DNA from: Lachnospiraceae bacterium AF51-6-b8A | Lineage (GTDB): Bacteria > Bacillota > Clostridia > Lachnospirales > Lachnospiraceae | Assembly (NCBI GenBank): GCA_027682585.1 | Contig: JAQCZH010000001.1 | Location: 682,001-746,000, forward strand | Length of the DNA: 64,000 nucleotides | Reading direction: 5' to 3' | Part shown: positions 17,626 to 26,906 of the stretch, piece by piece | Layout: each line of letters opens with the position of its first letter | How positions within the stretch are numbered: position 1 is the stretch's first letter | Made by a program: the position numbers and the translations under genes | The notes under the pieces: generated by a model | Databases searched by the model: none | Seen by the model: only the letters and a program-made list of their open reading frames with translations | What the model was told of the DNA's origin: nothing

Positions 17626-18498
17626 ATGGATCTGGAAGAGGACAATAAGAACAATTTTTTCTCCCGTCTCTTTCACAGAGATGAAACACTGAACGAAGAG
17701 GCATTCGAGGAGGATCTGATCTCAAAGATCAGGGAAGGACATGCGCAGGGAGTCCTGTCCGCCCGGGAAGTAACGATGATCCGCAATATCTTTGCCTTTG
17801 CGGATAAGGACGTCAAGGATATCATGCAGCACCGGTCTAATATTGTTGCGATTGATGGAGAGAGCACGATGCGGGATACAATGGAGCAGATGGTTGACAA
17901 TCATTACTCCCGCTACCCGGTCTACATCAAAAATCTGGACAATATTATAGGCATTGTCCATATCAAGGATGTTCTTCGCTACGTCGTTGAAGAACATGAC
18001 ATGGATATCAAACTTCGGGACCTGGAATATATGGTCCGCCGGGTGATCTTCGTTCCGCAGACCCACTCCATTGATACTTTGCTGGCACAGATGCAGCACA
18101 GGAAAAATCACATGATTCTGGTGCAGGATGAATATGGACAGACCTGCGGCCTGCTTTCCATGGAGGATGTCATCGAGGAAATCGTCGGGAATATTCAGGA
18201 TGAATACGATGATGAAGATGAACCAGTCGCCAGGCTGGGGGATGGAGTCTATATGATGCAGGGGGCCACACCTCTGGATACTGTGGCGGATACCCTCGGT
18301 ATTGATCTGGCAAATGAGGAGTCCGAGACCTTAAATGGTTTCCTCCTGGAAAAACTGGGTCGAATTCCACAGGATCATGAATCCTTTGATGTCAGCGCAG
18401 AGGGATATCACTTTCATGTGATTGATGTAGAGCACATGGTCGCGCTGGGGGTCAGGATCACGAGAGAGGCCTCCCTTGAAGCCGAGGGATCGGCGTGA
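17626..18498 (+). CDS. soluble CBS-pair / CorC_HlyC domain protein (hemolysin-like)
   Basis: A 290-residue soluble protein. Two CBS motifs span about residues 65-185 (VKDIMQHRSNIVAID...; MILVQDEYGQTCGLLSMEDVIEEIVG), followed by a C-terminal CorC_HlyC transporter-associated domain at about 205-280. It lacks the DUF21 membrane domain of full-length TlyC/CorB proteins and so resembles the CorC-type soluble form. Members are linked to magnesium or cobalt homeostasis, and adenine nucleotides commonly bind CBS pairs. The stop codon lies inside a small AT hairpin (GATAAAAT at 18497-18504 with ATTTTATC at 18514-18521) ahead of yebC. Confidence 0.87.
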   Translation: MDLEEDNKNNFFSRLFHRDETLNEEAFEEDLISKIREGHAQGVLSAREVTMIRNIFAFADKDVKDIMQHRSNIVAIDGESTMRDTMEQMVDNHYSRYPVYIKNLDNIIGIVHIKDVLRYVVEEHDMDIKLRDLEYMVRRVIFVPQTHSIDTLLAQMQHRKNHMILVQDEYGQTCGLLSMEDVIEEIVGNIQDEYDDEDEPVARLGDGVYMMQGATPLDTVADTLGIDLANEESETLNGFLLEKLGRIPQDHESFDVSAEGYHFHVIDVEHMVALGVRITREASLEAEGSA

Positions 18499-18542
18499 TA
18501 AAATAGAGTGAAAATTTTATCTAGAAAGGGACATTTCCAAGC

Positions 18543-19271
18543 ATGTCAGGACATTCAAAATTCGCCAATATTAAGCATAAAAAAGAGAAGAACGATGCGG
18601 CAAAGGGAAAGATATTTACAGTGATCGGCCGCGAGATTGCAGTCGCTGTCAAAGAGGGCGGCCCTGATCCCAATAACAACAGTAAGCTGAGGGATGTTAT
18701 TGCCAAGGCCAAGGCCAACAATGTTCCCAATGACACCATTGACCGGGGCATCAAGAAGGCGGCCGGAGATGCCAATTCCGTCAATTATATTCCGGCCACC
18801 TATGAGGGATATGGGCCAAGCGGCACAGCCATCATCGTGCAGTGTCTGACGGACAATAAGAATCGCACTGCGGCTGACGTCCGCAATGCCTTCAGCAAGG
18901 GGCAGGGATCTGTCGGGACGCAGGGATGCGTGTCCTATATGTTTGATGAGAGGGGACAGATCATTGTCGACAAGGAAGCGACGGATATGAGCGCTGATGA
19001 CATCATGATGATGGCTCTTGATGCCGGTGCCGATGACATGGAGGAAGAAGAGGATTCCTTCGTGATCACGACGACGCCCGCGGACTTTTCGGCGGTCAGA
19101 GAGGCATTGGAAAAGATGGGACTTCCCATGGCAGATGCTTCTGTCACAATGATTCCGCAGACATATGTACAGCTTACTTCCGAGGAGGATATCAGAAATA
19201 TCAGCCGAATCCTGGACCTGCTTGACGAGAGCGATGATGTGCAGGAGGTCTATCACAACTGGGAGGAGTGA
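18543..19271 (+). CDS. yebC: YebC/PmpR family protein
   Basis: A 242-residue protein with the invariant family opening MSGHSKFANIKHKKEKND and the NNSKLRDVIAKAKANNVPNDTIDRGI segment. The three-domain YebC fold is full length. Family members were first described as transcriptional regulators, and more recent work links some of them to translation of difficult peptide stretches; which applies here is not visible. AGAAAGGG precedes the ATG. In many bacteria yebC neighbours ruvABC, which is absent here. Confidence 0.95.
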   Translation: MSGHSKFANIKHKKEKNDAAKGKIFTVIGREIAVAVKEGGPDPNNNSKLRDVIAKAKANNVPNDTIDRGIKKAAGDANSVNYIPATYEGYGPSGTAIIVQCLTDNKNRTAADVRNAFSKGQGSVGTQGCVSYMFDERGQIIVDKEATDMSADDIMMMALDAGADDMEEEEDSFVITTTPADFSAVREALEKMGLPMADASVTMIPQTYVQLTSEEDIRNISRILDLLDESDDVQEVYHNWEE

Positions 19272-19330
19272 TCTCCAGCCATCGGAAACGGTCGGATATC
19301 CGCGCAGAAATGATAGAATGCGAGTTTTGT

Positions 19331-19396
19331 GAACATTTCATGTTCATGAATCAGGAATGAATGGTATAACCAGGAGGTCGGTGAGGTCTCCTGGTT
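19331..19396 (+). promoter_or_regulatory. ftsK upstream region: dyad, possible promoter and hairpin
   Basis: GAACAT-TTC-ATGTTC is a dyad at 19331-19345. TTCATG (19343-19348) and TATAAC (19365-19370) with a 16-base spacer could be a weak promoter. A 9-bp stem, AACCAGGAG (19368-19376) with CTCCTGGTT (19388-19396), follows but has no T-tract. ftsK starts at 19419. Confidence 0.4.
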
Positions 19397-19418
19397 TATT
19401 CGTGACAATGGAATATTA

Positions 19419-22280
19419 ATGGCAAATCAGAAAAAAAAGCGAAAAACTACATCGGCAAAGTCATCCTCCGGCAGGAAGAGAACAAATAAGAGAATTTCCT
19501 CCAGAAGCGGGAAGTCTTCTTCTCTTATTCAGAAGAATCATATGCCTGAGATGATCCTCTGGGTTATGATTGCTCTGTCTGCCCTTATGTTTATCTCCTG
19601 TATTGGATTCGGGGGCATCTTCGGATCTTACCTGTCGTCTTTTCTCTTTGGGATTTTCGGGCTCATGGCATATGTCTTCCCCCTTTTTCTCCTTTATCTG
19701 ACATTTTTTCTTCTGGCCAATCCGGAGAATTCCTTTGCCGCGAAACGTGGGCTTGGGCTGGGACTGATTCTTCTGGATCTGGATATTTTCCTTGAGCTGT
19801 TGCGGGAGGGCTCTTTTCCGTCCGGTGCGCTGGCGGCTATGCAGTACGCCAGATCCTGCCATACCGGAGGAGGCCTGATCGGAGGCTTCTTCACGGCTTA
19901 CTCTGTCCGCTTTTTCGGACTGGCAGGAGCTTATATTTTCATCCTGCTTCTGCTGGTGATTTCCCTGATTCTTGTCACAGAGAAGTCTCTTCTGGAAAAA
20001 CTGCGCGAGGGGCAGTCTCGACTGTCAGTAAGGGCTGAAGATACCGGTAAAGAATATCGAATCCGCCGACAGATCCGTCTGGAAGAGAAGAAGGCTAAAA
20101 GAGAGGAGCACCTGGCAGAACTGGAGGCCCGTCAGGCCCAGGCAATGGAAGAGGCCAAGGCGGCCAGAGAGACCCGGCGGCAGACTTCCCGGAACGCTAT
20201 GCTCCACGATATGACGGTGACAGAGAAAGGAAGAGGAGGGGGACGGTTTCGCCACAAGGCGGAAGGCGTTGATTTCAAGAATGCCAGATTGGACGCCGGG
20301 CAGGCAAATCCGTCAGCGAAGACTGATGAGGTCAGAGAACTGCACATCAATATCTTTGATGAGAATGACAGGGCGCAGGTGGATCGGCTGTCGCTCACCG
20401 CGGACTCGTCTTCTCCCAGTCAGCCTCTGACCATACACGCACAGGGAGAGACTGTCTCAAATGAAGAGTCGGGCTCTGTCCATGCATCAGCAATAGAGAC
20501 GGCTGCTGCCGGCGGAGACGAAGATCTCCTGAAGCCAAATCCAAATGAACTGCATGCAGGAAGTCAGGGAGATCATGAGGACAGTTTCGGAGACGATTAT
20601 GCGGATGCAGAGGCCGTCAGTATAGAGCGAGTTATGGCTCAGACCAATTTGTCTCCTTCAGAAAAGAACAGGAAAACCATTCCCGGATCGGATCTGCCCA
20701 ATGCTCTTGCTTCCGGAGCCGCAGGTTCTCTGGCCGCCATTCACCATGAGGATACGGTTTTGGAACCGGCCAAATCGAAATTGCCACGGGAGGCCTACCG
20801 CTTTCCTCCGGTCAGTCTTCTGTCTAAGGATAAATCTGGCCCCTCTGCTCATCGAAGGACCGGATTGGAGGAGACCGCTCATAAACTTGAAACAGTCCTG
20901 CATAACTTCGGAGTAAATGCGCATGTAACAGACGTTTCCGTGGGTCCTGCCGTCACCCGCTATGAAATTCAGCCGGAAATTGGAGTTAAAGTCTCGAAAA
21001 TTGTCAATCTCTCCGATGATATCAAGCTGAACCTGGCGGCTTCCGATATTCGTATTGAGGCGCCCATTCCCGGGAAGGCCGCGGTCGGTATCGAGGTTCC
21101 GAACAAGGAGACACAATTGGTTCCCTTCCGTGATCTTATGGAATCACAGGAGTTTCGCAGAGAAAAATCCAATATTGCTTTCGCTCTTGGGAGAGACATC
21201 GGCGGCAAGGTGATGATTTCCAATATCGCCAAGATGCCCCATCTTCTGATTGCCGGGGCTACCGGTTCCGGTAAATCTGTCTGTATCAACACCATTATCA
21301 TGAGTATCCTCTATAAGGCACATCCGGATGATGTCAAGTTTATCATGATCGATCCAAAAGTCGTGGAACTGTCCGTCTATAACGGGATCCCCCATCTTCT
21401 GATTCCCGTTGTGACAGATCCTAAAAAAGCCGCTGGCGCCCTCAACTGGGCGGTCAGAGAAATGACAGATCGATACCAGAAGTTCGCGGAAGCCGGTGTT
21501 CGTGATATCAAGGGATACAATTCTCATATTAAATCCGGCAAGATCACCTATACAATCAACGGGCAGGAAACTCAGGTCGTCACAGAGAAAATGCCTCAGA
21601 TTGTGGTTATCGTCGACGAGCTGGCAGATCTGATGATGGTTGCTTCCTCTGAGGTCGAGGAGGCGATCTGCCGTCTGGCCCAGCTGGCACGTGCTGCCGG
21701 AATCCATCTGATCATTGCCACACAGAGACCCTCAGTCAACGTCATTACCGGACTGATCAAGGCCAATATGCCCTCCCGTGTTGCGTTTGCTGTAACCAGC
21801 GGAGTCGACTCCAGAACCATTTTGGATATGGTGGGGGCGGAGAAACTTCTTGGCAAGGGAGATATGCTTTATTTCCCGCAGGGGATTCCCAAGCCGCTGC
21901 GTGTCCAGGGGGCTTTTGTTCCTGACGACGATGTAGCTAAGGTTGTAGATTATATTACCAGTCACAACGAGAGGGCTCAGGGGATGGAAGAGGAAATCCA
22001 AAGGCAAATCGATGAGAATCCGGGGATGACAGCAATTGACGGCAACGGTTCTGCTGAAGATGATCGTGACCCTCTGTTGGAGGAGGCGGGCCGTATCATC
22101 ATCCAATCCGGCCGCGCCACAGCGGGTGGACTGCAGCGCCAGTTAAAGATCGGCTTCAACCGTGCAGTCCGTATTATGGATCAGCTGGCTGAGGAGGGAG
22201 TGATCGGAGAGTCTGAGGGAACCAAGGCCCGTAAAGTTTTGATGTCAATGGATGAATTTAATCAGCTCTTTCATCTATAA
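19419..22280 (+). CDS. ftsK: FtsK/SpoIIIE DNA translocase
   Basis: A membrane-anchored ATP-driven motor that moves chromosomal DNA through the closing septum. The 953-residue protein has a very basic N-terminus, about four hydrophobic segments between residues 45 and 190, and a charged, low-complexity linker of roughly 250 residues. The motor follows, with Walker A GATGSGKS at 613-620 and Walker [13 protein letters not shown] near 730. The C-terminal gamma winged helix ([21 protein letters not shown]) reads polarity sequences. A single Xer-type recombinase is encoded 32 kb away, its likely partner at dif. The start is a plain ATG after an AT-rich gap. Confidence 0.95.
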   Translation: MANQKKKRKTTSAKSSSGRKRTNKRISSRSGKSSSLIQKNHMPEMILWVMIALSALMFISCIGFGGIFGSYLSSFLFGIFGLMAYVFPLFLLYLTFFLLANPENSFAAKRGLGLGLILLDLDIFLELLREGSFPSGALAAMQYARSCHTGGGLIGGFFTAYSVRFFGLAGAYIFILLLLVISLILVTEKSLLEKLREGQSRLSVRAEDTGKEYRIRRQIRLEEKKAKREEHLAELEARQAQAMEEAKAARETRRQTSRNAMLHDMTVTEKGRGGGRFRHKAEGVDFKNARLDAGQANPSAKTDEVRELHINIFDENDRAQVDRLSLTADSSSPSQPLTIHAQGETVSNEESGSVHASAIETAAAGGDEDLLKPNPNELHAGSQGDHEDSFGDDYADAEAVSIERVMAQTNLSPSEKNRKTIPGSDLPNALASGAAGSLAAIHHEDTVLEPAKSKLPREAYRFPPVSLLSKDKSGPSAHRRTGLEETAHKLETVLHNFGVNAHVTDVSVGPAVTRYEIQPEIGVKVSKIVNLSDDIKLNLAASDIRIEAPIPGKAAVGIEVPNKETQLVPFRDLMESQEFRREKSNIAFALGRDIGGKVMISNIAKMPHLLIAGATGSGKSVCINTIIMSILYKAHPDDVKFIMIDPKVVELSVYNGIPHLLIPVVTDPKKAAGALNWAVREMTDRYQKFAEAGVRDIKGYNSHIKSGKITYTINGQETQVVTEKMPQIVVIVDELADLMMVASSEVEEAICRLAQLARAAGIHLIIATQRPSVNVITGLIKANMPSRVAFAVTSGVDSRTILDMVGAEKLLGKGDMLYFPQGIPKPLRVQGAFVPDDDVAKVVDYITSHNERAQGMEEEIQRQIDENPGMTAIDGNGSAEDDRDPLLEEAGRIIIQSGRATAGGLQRQLKIGFNRAVRIMDQLAEEGVIGESEGTKARKVLMSMDEFNQLFHL

Positions 22281-22334
22281 TAGAACTTGTCGAATCTCTG
22301 GGAACTAAGTTGTGTGAGGTGAAAGGAGGCTCCC

Positions 22335-24005
22335 ATGAAGACAGATATCCAGATTGCCCAGGAAGCCAGTATGCTTCCCATTCGCGATATCGCCGCCGGA
22401 CTCGGCATCGCGGAAGATGACCTGGAGCTCTATGGCAGGTATAAGGCCAAACTCTCCGACCACTATATGAAGAGCCTTGAAAAAGAAAAAGACGGCAAAT
22501 TGATTCTTGTGACTGCCATCAACCCGACTCCGGCAGGGGAGGGAAAGACCACGGTTTCCGTTGGCCTGGGACAAGCTTTCGGCCGTCTCGGCAAGAAAGC
22601 CATTCTGGCTCTTCGCGAACCTTCTTTGGGCCCTTGCTTTGGAATAAAGGGAGGCGCCGCAGGAGGCGGATATTCTCAAGTTGTTCCCATGGAAGATCTG
22701 AATCTTCATTTTACCGGAGACTTTCATGCCATCACCTCTGCCAATAACCTTCTGGCAGCTCTTCTGGACAATCATATTCAGCAGGGAAACACTCTTCAGA
22801 TCGATCCCAGACAGGTGGTCTGGAAGCGCTGCCTGGATATGAATGACCGGGTTCTTCGCAATGTTGTTGTCGGACTGGGAGCCAAGGCCGACGGTTTTGT
22901 CAGAGAGGATCATTTTGTCATCACGGTTGCCTCCGAGATCATGGCGATTCTATGTCTGGCAAAGGACATGACAGATCTCAAGGATCGCTTGGGCCGCATC
23001 ATTGTTGCCTACAATCTGGCCGGAGAGCCTGTGACGGCCGGTGATCTTCAGGCCGTCGGAGCCATGGCGGCTCTCCTTAAGGATGCCATGAAGCCCAATC
23101 TTGTGCAGACCTTAGAGCATACGCCTGCCCTGGTTCATGGTGGTCCTTTTGCGAATATCGCTCATGGCTGCAATTCTGTCCGCGCTACGGCGATGGGACT
23201 TAAGATGGCTGACTACGTCATCACAGAGGCCGGATTCGGCGCTGATCTGGGTGCTGAGAAATTCCTGGATATCAAGGCTCCTATGGCCGGTTTGCATCCA
23301 GACTGCCTTGTCCTGGTGGCAACGGTGCGGGCGCTGAAGTATAATGGTGGTCTTCCAAGGGAGCAGCTAACCGAGGAGAATCTGGAAGCCCTTGCGAGGG
23401 GAATTGTCAATCTGGAAAAGCACATTGAGAACCTGCACAGATTTGGCCTGCCCATCGTGGTAACCCTCAACTCCTTTGTGACAGATACACCCGCGGAAAC
23501 GGAGCTGATTCATAATTTCTGTCAGAAGATGGGCTGTGATTTTGCTCTGTCCGAAGTATGGGCCAGGGGTGGAGAGGGAGGAATCCCGCTGGCAAGGAAG
23601 ATTCTTGAAATTCTCGAGAACAAAAAGAGCAGTTATCAGCCTCTCTATGAGCCCTCTCTTCCCATTTCAGAGAAGATCAGGACCATCGCCGAAAAGATTT
23701 ATGGAGCTGACGGAGTGGACTACAGTCCGGCTGCCCGCCGTCAGCTGCAGAAGATTGTTGATATGGGCATGGACCATTTTGCCGTCTGCATGGCGAAGAC
23801 CCAGTATTCCCTGTCCGATGATGCCAAAAAACTGGGCCGACCGAAACATTTCAGGATCAATGTCAGAGAGATCTATCCTTCTGCAGGCGCCGGATTTGTC
23901 GTCGTCGTTCTCGGCAATATTATGACGATGCCTGGTCTTCCCCGGATTCCCGCGGCCAATCATATTGATGTGACTGAGGATGGCGTGATTACAGGTCTCT
24001 TCTAA
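22335..24005 (+). CDS. fhs: formate-tetrahydrofolate ligase
   Basis: An ATP-dependent enzyme that makes 10-formyl-THF from formate, used for purine and formyl-Met synthesis or the Wood-Ljungdahl methyl branch. The 556-residue length is standard. The P-loop-like TPAGEGKTT lies near residue 65, followed by [20 protein letters not shown] and the [15 protein letters not shown] region. AAAGGAGG lies 6 bases before the ATG. folD follows after 11 bases, giving a two-gene folate one-carbon unit. No other acetogenesis genes are in the window. Confidence 0.97.
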   Translation: MKTDIQIAQEASMLPIRDIAAGLGIAEDDLELYGRYKAKLSDHYMKSLEKEKDGKLILVTAINPTPAGEGKTTVSVGLGQAFGRLGKKAILALREPSLGPCFGIKGGAAGGGYSQVVPMEDLNLHFTGDFHAITSANNLLAALLDNHIQQGNTLQIDPRQVVWKRCLDMNDRVLRNVVVGLGAKADGFVREDHFVITVASEIMAILCLAKDMTDLKDRLGRIIVAYNLAGEPVTAGDLQAVGAMAALLKDAMKPNLVQTLEHTPALVHGGPFANIAHGCNSVRATAMGLKMADYVITEAGFGADLGAEKFLDIKAPMAGLHPDCLVLVATVRALKYNGGLPREQLTEENLEALARGIVNLEKHIENLHRFGLPIVVTLNSFVTDTPAETELIHNFCQKMGCDFALSEVWARGGEGGIPLARKILEILENKKSSYQPLYEPSLPISEKIRTIAEKIYGADGVDYSPAARRQLQKIVDMGMDHFAVCMAKTQYSLSDDAKKLGRPKHFRINVREIYPSAGAGFVVVVLGNIMTMPGLPRIPAANHIDVTEDGVITGLF

Positions 24006-24016
24006 GTGAGGTTTTT

Positions 24017-24865
24017 ATGGCAAAGATCATCGACGGGAAAGTGATTTCCGCGCAGATCAGAAAAGAAGTAAAACACGAGGCAGAGACGCTGGCCGCCAGA
24101 GGGATCAGGGCTTGTCTGGCAGTTGTTCAGGTGGGAGATGATCCCGCCTCCTCTGTCTATGTCAGAAACAAGCACAGGGCCTGTGCGGCCTGTGGGATCA
24201 AATCTCTGGAATTCCATCTGTCGGGAAACAGCAGTCAGGAAGAACTTCTGTCCAAAATCCGTGCTTTGAATGCCCAGGAGGATGTGGATGGAATCCTGGT
24301 CCAACTGCCCCTGCCAAAACAGATTGACACGGACCGGATTATGAGCGCCATTGATCCCGCCAAGGATGTAGATGGCTTCCTTCCTGAGAATCTGGGCAGG
24401 CTGGTGATCGGCCAGGAGGGGTTTTTGCCCTGTACCCCGGCCGGCATCCTTGAACTGCTCAAAAGAAGCAGGATCTCTGTTGATGGGAAGGACTGTCTGG
24501 TTTTAGGAAGAAGCAATATTGTGGGCAAGCCGGTTGCTCTGCTCATGCTAAGAGAGCATGCAACCGTGACAATTGCTCATTCCCACACAGCAAACTTGTC
24601 AGAGCTTATGCGCCGGGCGGATATTATCATTGCTGCTGTCGGCCGGGCTGATTTCGTCAAGAGCACTGATGTCAAAGAGGGGGCGGTCGTCATCGATGTC
24701 GGGATCAACCGAATGGAGGACGGAAGCCTGCACGGAGATGTAGATTTTGCGGATGTCTTTGACAGGGTATCCGCTATCACGCCTGTTCCCGGCGGGGTCG
24801 GTCCCATGACCATCGCCATGCTGATGAAGAACTGTATTCGTGCCGCTTGTGCCAGGAGAAACTGA
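24017..24865 (+). CDS. folD: bifunctional methylene-THF dehydrogenase/cyclohydrolase
   Basis: Interconverts 5,10-methylene-THF and 10-formyl-THF, the reaction next to Fhs. The 282-residue protein has the family signatures DGILVQLPLPKQID near residue 95, PCTPAGILELL, the NADP-site VLGRSNIVGKPVALLML near 160 and the C-terminal TPVPGGVGPMTIAML. The stop overlaps the rlmH start by one base (TGATG), so translation is probably coupled. Confidence 0.97.
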   Translation: MAKIIDGKVISAQIRKEVKHEAETLAARGIRACLAVVQVGDDPASSVYVRNKHRACAACGIKSLEFHLSGNSSQEELLSKIRALNAQEDVDGILVQLPLPKQIDTDRIMSAIDPAKDVDGFLPENLGRLVIGQEGFLPCTPAGILELLKRSRISVDGKDCLVLGRSNIVGKPVALLMLREHATVTIAHSHTANLSELMRRADIIIAAVGRADFVKSTDVKEGAVVIDVGINRMEDGSLHGDVDFADVFDRVSAITPVPGGVGPMTIAMLMKNCIRAACARRN

Positions 24866-25350
24866 TGGGGCCGAGAATCCGCCTGCTTTGCGTAGGCAAG
24901 ATCAAGGAGAAGTTCTTTCGAGATGCCGTCGCGGAATACTGTAAGCGGTTGAGGCGTTACTGCAGCCTGCAGATTACAGAGGTGACGGATGAGAAGACAC
25001 CGGAGGGTGCTTCTCCTGCGCAAAAAGACCAGGTTCTTCAAAGAGAGGGTGAGCGACTTCTTGCTGCAATCCGGGAGAAAGATTATGTCGTCGCTCTGGC
25101 GATTGATGGGCAGATGAGAAATTCGGTCGAGCTGGCCGGACATTTGCAGATCTTGAATCTGCGGGGACTGTCATCCATAACACTGGTCATCGGAGGTTCT
25201 TTTGGGCTGTCGGCTCAGGTTCTTGCCAGGGCGGATGAGAAGCTGTCTTTTTCTTTGATGACCTTTCCCCATCAGCTCATGCGGGTGATTCTGCTGGAGC
25301 AGATCTACCGGGCATTTCGCATCAGCAGAGGAGAACCCTATCACAAATAG
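24865..25350 (+). CDS. rlmH: 23S rRNA (pseudouridine1915-N3)-methyltransferase
   Basis: A SPOUT-class methyltransferase that modifies helix 69 of 23S rRNA at the subunit interface. The ATG at 24865 gives 161 residues and the typical opening MGPRIRLLCVGKIKE, with CAGGAGAA upstream inside the folD end. The SAM-binding knot is visible as LVIGGSFGLS near residue 105, with the C-terminal LMTFPHQLMRVILLEQIYRAFRI region. The frame stays open to an upstream TTG at 24847, which is less likely to be used. Confidence 0.95.
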   Translation: MGPRIRLLCVGKIKEKFFRDAVAEYCKRLRRYCSLQITEVTDEKTPEGASPAQKDQVLQREGERLLAAIREKDYVVALAIDGQMRNSVELAGHLQILNLRGLSSITLVIGGSFGLSAQVLARADEKLSFSLMTFPHQLMRVILLEQIYRAFRISRGEPYHK

Positions 25351-25362
25351 AAAGGATCAGCA

Positions 25363-26397
25363 TTGAGTCTTATCGAAGGATCCATCGAAATTCCGGCGGA
25401 CCATCTTAAGAATATCTTCGGCCAGTTTGACCGAAACATTAAGCTCATCGAGCAGGCCTTCTCGGTCAGTCTGATTGCCCGCGGCGATTCCATCAAGATC
25501 ATCGGGGAGAGAAATGGCGTCGAGCGCGCCAGAGATGTCCTGGACTCCCTGTTGGCGCTCTCGAAAAAAGGGGAGAGTATCCAGGAGCAGAATGTCCGTT
25601 ATGCCATGACCCTGCATGAGGACGGCATGAATCCCGTGCAGACCATCCTGAAGGTCGATGGAGATGTAATAGCCCATACGGTCACAGGGAAGCCGATTAA
25701 GCCAAAGACTTTGGGCCAGAAGGCTTATGTCGACGCCATCAGGCAGAAGATGATTGTTTTTGGTCTGGGGCCGGCAGGCACCGGAAAGACCTATCTGGCT
25801 ATGGCCATGGCCATTATGGCTTTTCAGAGAGACGAGGTTTCACGCATCATCCTGACCAGACCCGCCATTGAGGCCGGCGAGAAGCTGGGGTTCCTGCCGG
25901 GTGACCTGCAGAGCAAGATTGATCCCTACCTGCGTCCTCTTTACGATGCTCTCTATGAGATTATGGGGGCTGAAAACTATCAGCGTAACATGGAAAAGGG
26001 ATTAATCGAGGTAGCTCCCCTAGCTTATATGCGTGGGCGAACGCTGGACAATGCCTTTATCATCCTGGATGAGGCGCAGAACACAACGCCGGCGCAGATG
26101 AAGATGTTTCTGACCAGGATCGGCTTCGGCTCCAAGGCGGTGATCACTGGTGATGCCAGCCAGAAGGATCTGGCGTCCGATCAGAAGTCGGGTCTGGATA
26201 CTGCAACCAGAGTTCTTAGGAACATTGAGGATATCGCTGTCTGTCAACTGACCGGCAGGGATGTTGTGCGACATCCTCTGGTTCAGAAAATTGTCACTGC
26301 CTATGAGGAATATGAGAAGAAAGAGACGAAGATCCGTCAGGATGCCATGAAGGCCGGCAGCAGGGCGGATCCGAGAAGACGAGGACACAGAGCATGA
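25363..26397 (+). CDS. phoH: PhoH family ATPase
   Basis: A cytoplasmic P-loop protein of 344 residues, widely conserved next to ybeY and implicated in RNA and ribosome metabolism. An N-terminal KH-like region (KNIFGQFDRNIKLIEQ...) precedes Walker A GPAGTGKTYLA near residue 138 and Walker B FIILDEAQNTTPAQMK near 232. TTG at 25363 is chosen as the start: GAAAGGAT lies 7 bases upstream and the first residues already match the family N-terminus. It overlaps ybeY by 4 bases. Confidence 0.93.
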   Translation: MSLIEGSIEIPADHLKNIFGQFDRNIKLIEQAFSVSLIARGDSIKIIGERNGVERARDVLDSLLALSKKGESIQEQNVRYAMTLHEDGMNPVQTILKVDGDVIAHTVTGKPIKPKTLGQKAYVDAIRQKMIVFGLGPAGTGKTYLAMAMAIMAFQRDEVSRIILTRPAIEAGEKLGFLPGDLQSKIDPYLRPLYDALYEIMGAENYQRNMEKGLIEVAPLAYMRGRTLDNAFIILDEAQNTTPAQMKMFLTRIGFGSKAVITGDASQKDLASDQKSGLDTATRVLRNIEDIAVCQLTGRDVVRHPLVQKIVTAYEEYEKKETKIRQDAMKAGSRADPRRRGHRA

Positions 26398-26906
26398 CCA
26401 TTCAGTTAGAAGAAGAGTGCAGGGTCGATCTGCCATTTGACTATGCGGATCTGACAGACGCGGTTGTCAGAAAGGCTCTGGATTATGAACATTTCCCCTT
26501 TGAAGCAGAGGTCTCTGTAACTTTGGTTGATCTGGACCGCATCCGTCAGATCAACCGGGAATATCGGCAGATTGACCAGCCGACGGATGTCCTGTCTTTC
26601 CCCTTGATTGATTATCCAGCTCCCGGAGATTTTTCAGAAATTGAGAGGGCGGATGATTATTGCTTTAATCCGGACAGCGGCGAGGCTGTGCTGGGTGATA
26701 TCGTGCTCTGTATCCCAAAGGTTATCTCCCAGTCTCGGGATTATGGTCACTCCAGCAGGCGGGAATTTGCCTTCCTGATCGCTCACAGTATGCTACACTT
26801 AATGGGCTATGACCACATGACAGATTTGGAGCGGATTGATATGGAACGCCGCCAGTCTGAGATCCTGGATCAGCTGGGGATCCTGCGAGAGAAAGAACGC
26901 GTATGA
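26394..26906 (+). CDS. ybeY: endoribonuclease YbeY
   Basis: A zinc-dependent endoribonuclease needed for 16S rRNA 3'-end maturation and late ribosome quality control. The 170-residue protein shows the metal motif HSMLHLMGYDH near residue 130 (H-x3-H-x5-H) and the PTDVLSFP motif near 62. Its ATG overlaps the phoH stop, and its own stop overlaps the next gene by 4 bases, so phoH-ybeY-flippase is a tightly coupled unit. Confidence 0.96.
   Translation: MTIQLEEECRVDLPFDYADLTDAVVRKALDYEHFPFEAEVSVTLVDLDRIRQINREYRQIDQPTDVLSFPLIDYPAPGDFSEIERADDYCFNPDSGEAVLGDIVLCIPKVISQSRDYGHSSRREFAFLIAHSMLHLMGYDHMTDLERIDMERRQSEILDQLGILREKERV

Noticed and set aside
19331..19345. LexA box upstream of ftsK
   Set aside because: GAAC and GTTC are present, but the spacing between them is 7 bases rather than 4, so it does not fit the Firmicute LexA consensus.
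24847..24864. TTG start for rlmH six codons upstream
   Set aside because: The family N-terminus begins at the ATG at 24865, which has a CAGGAGAA site at good distance.
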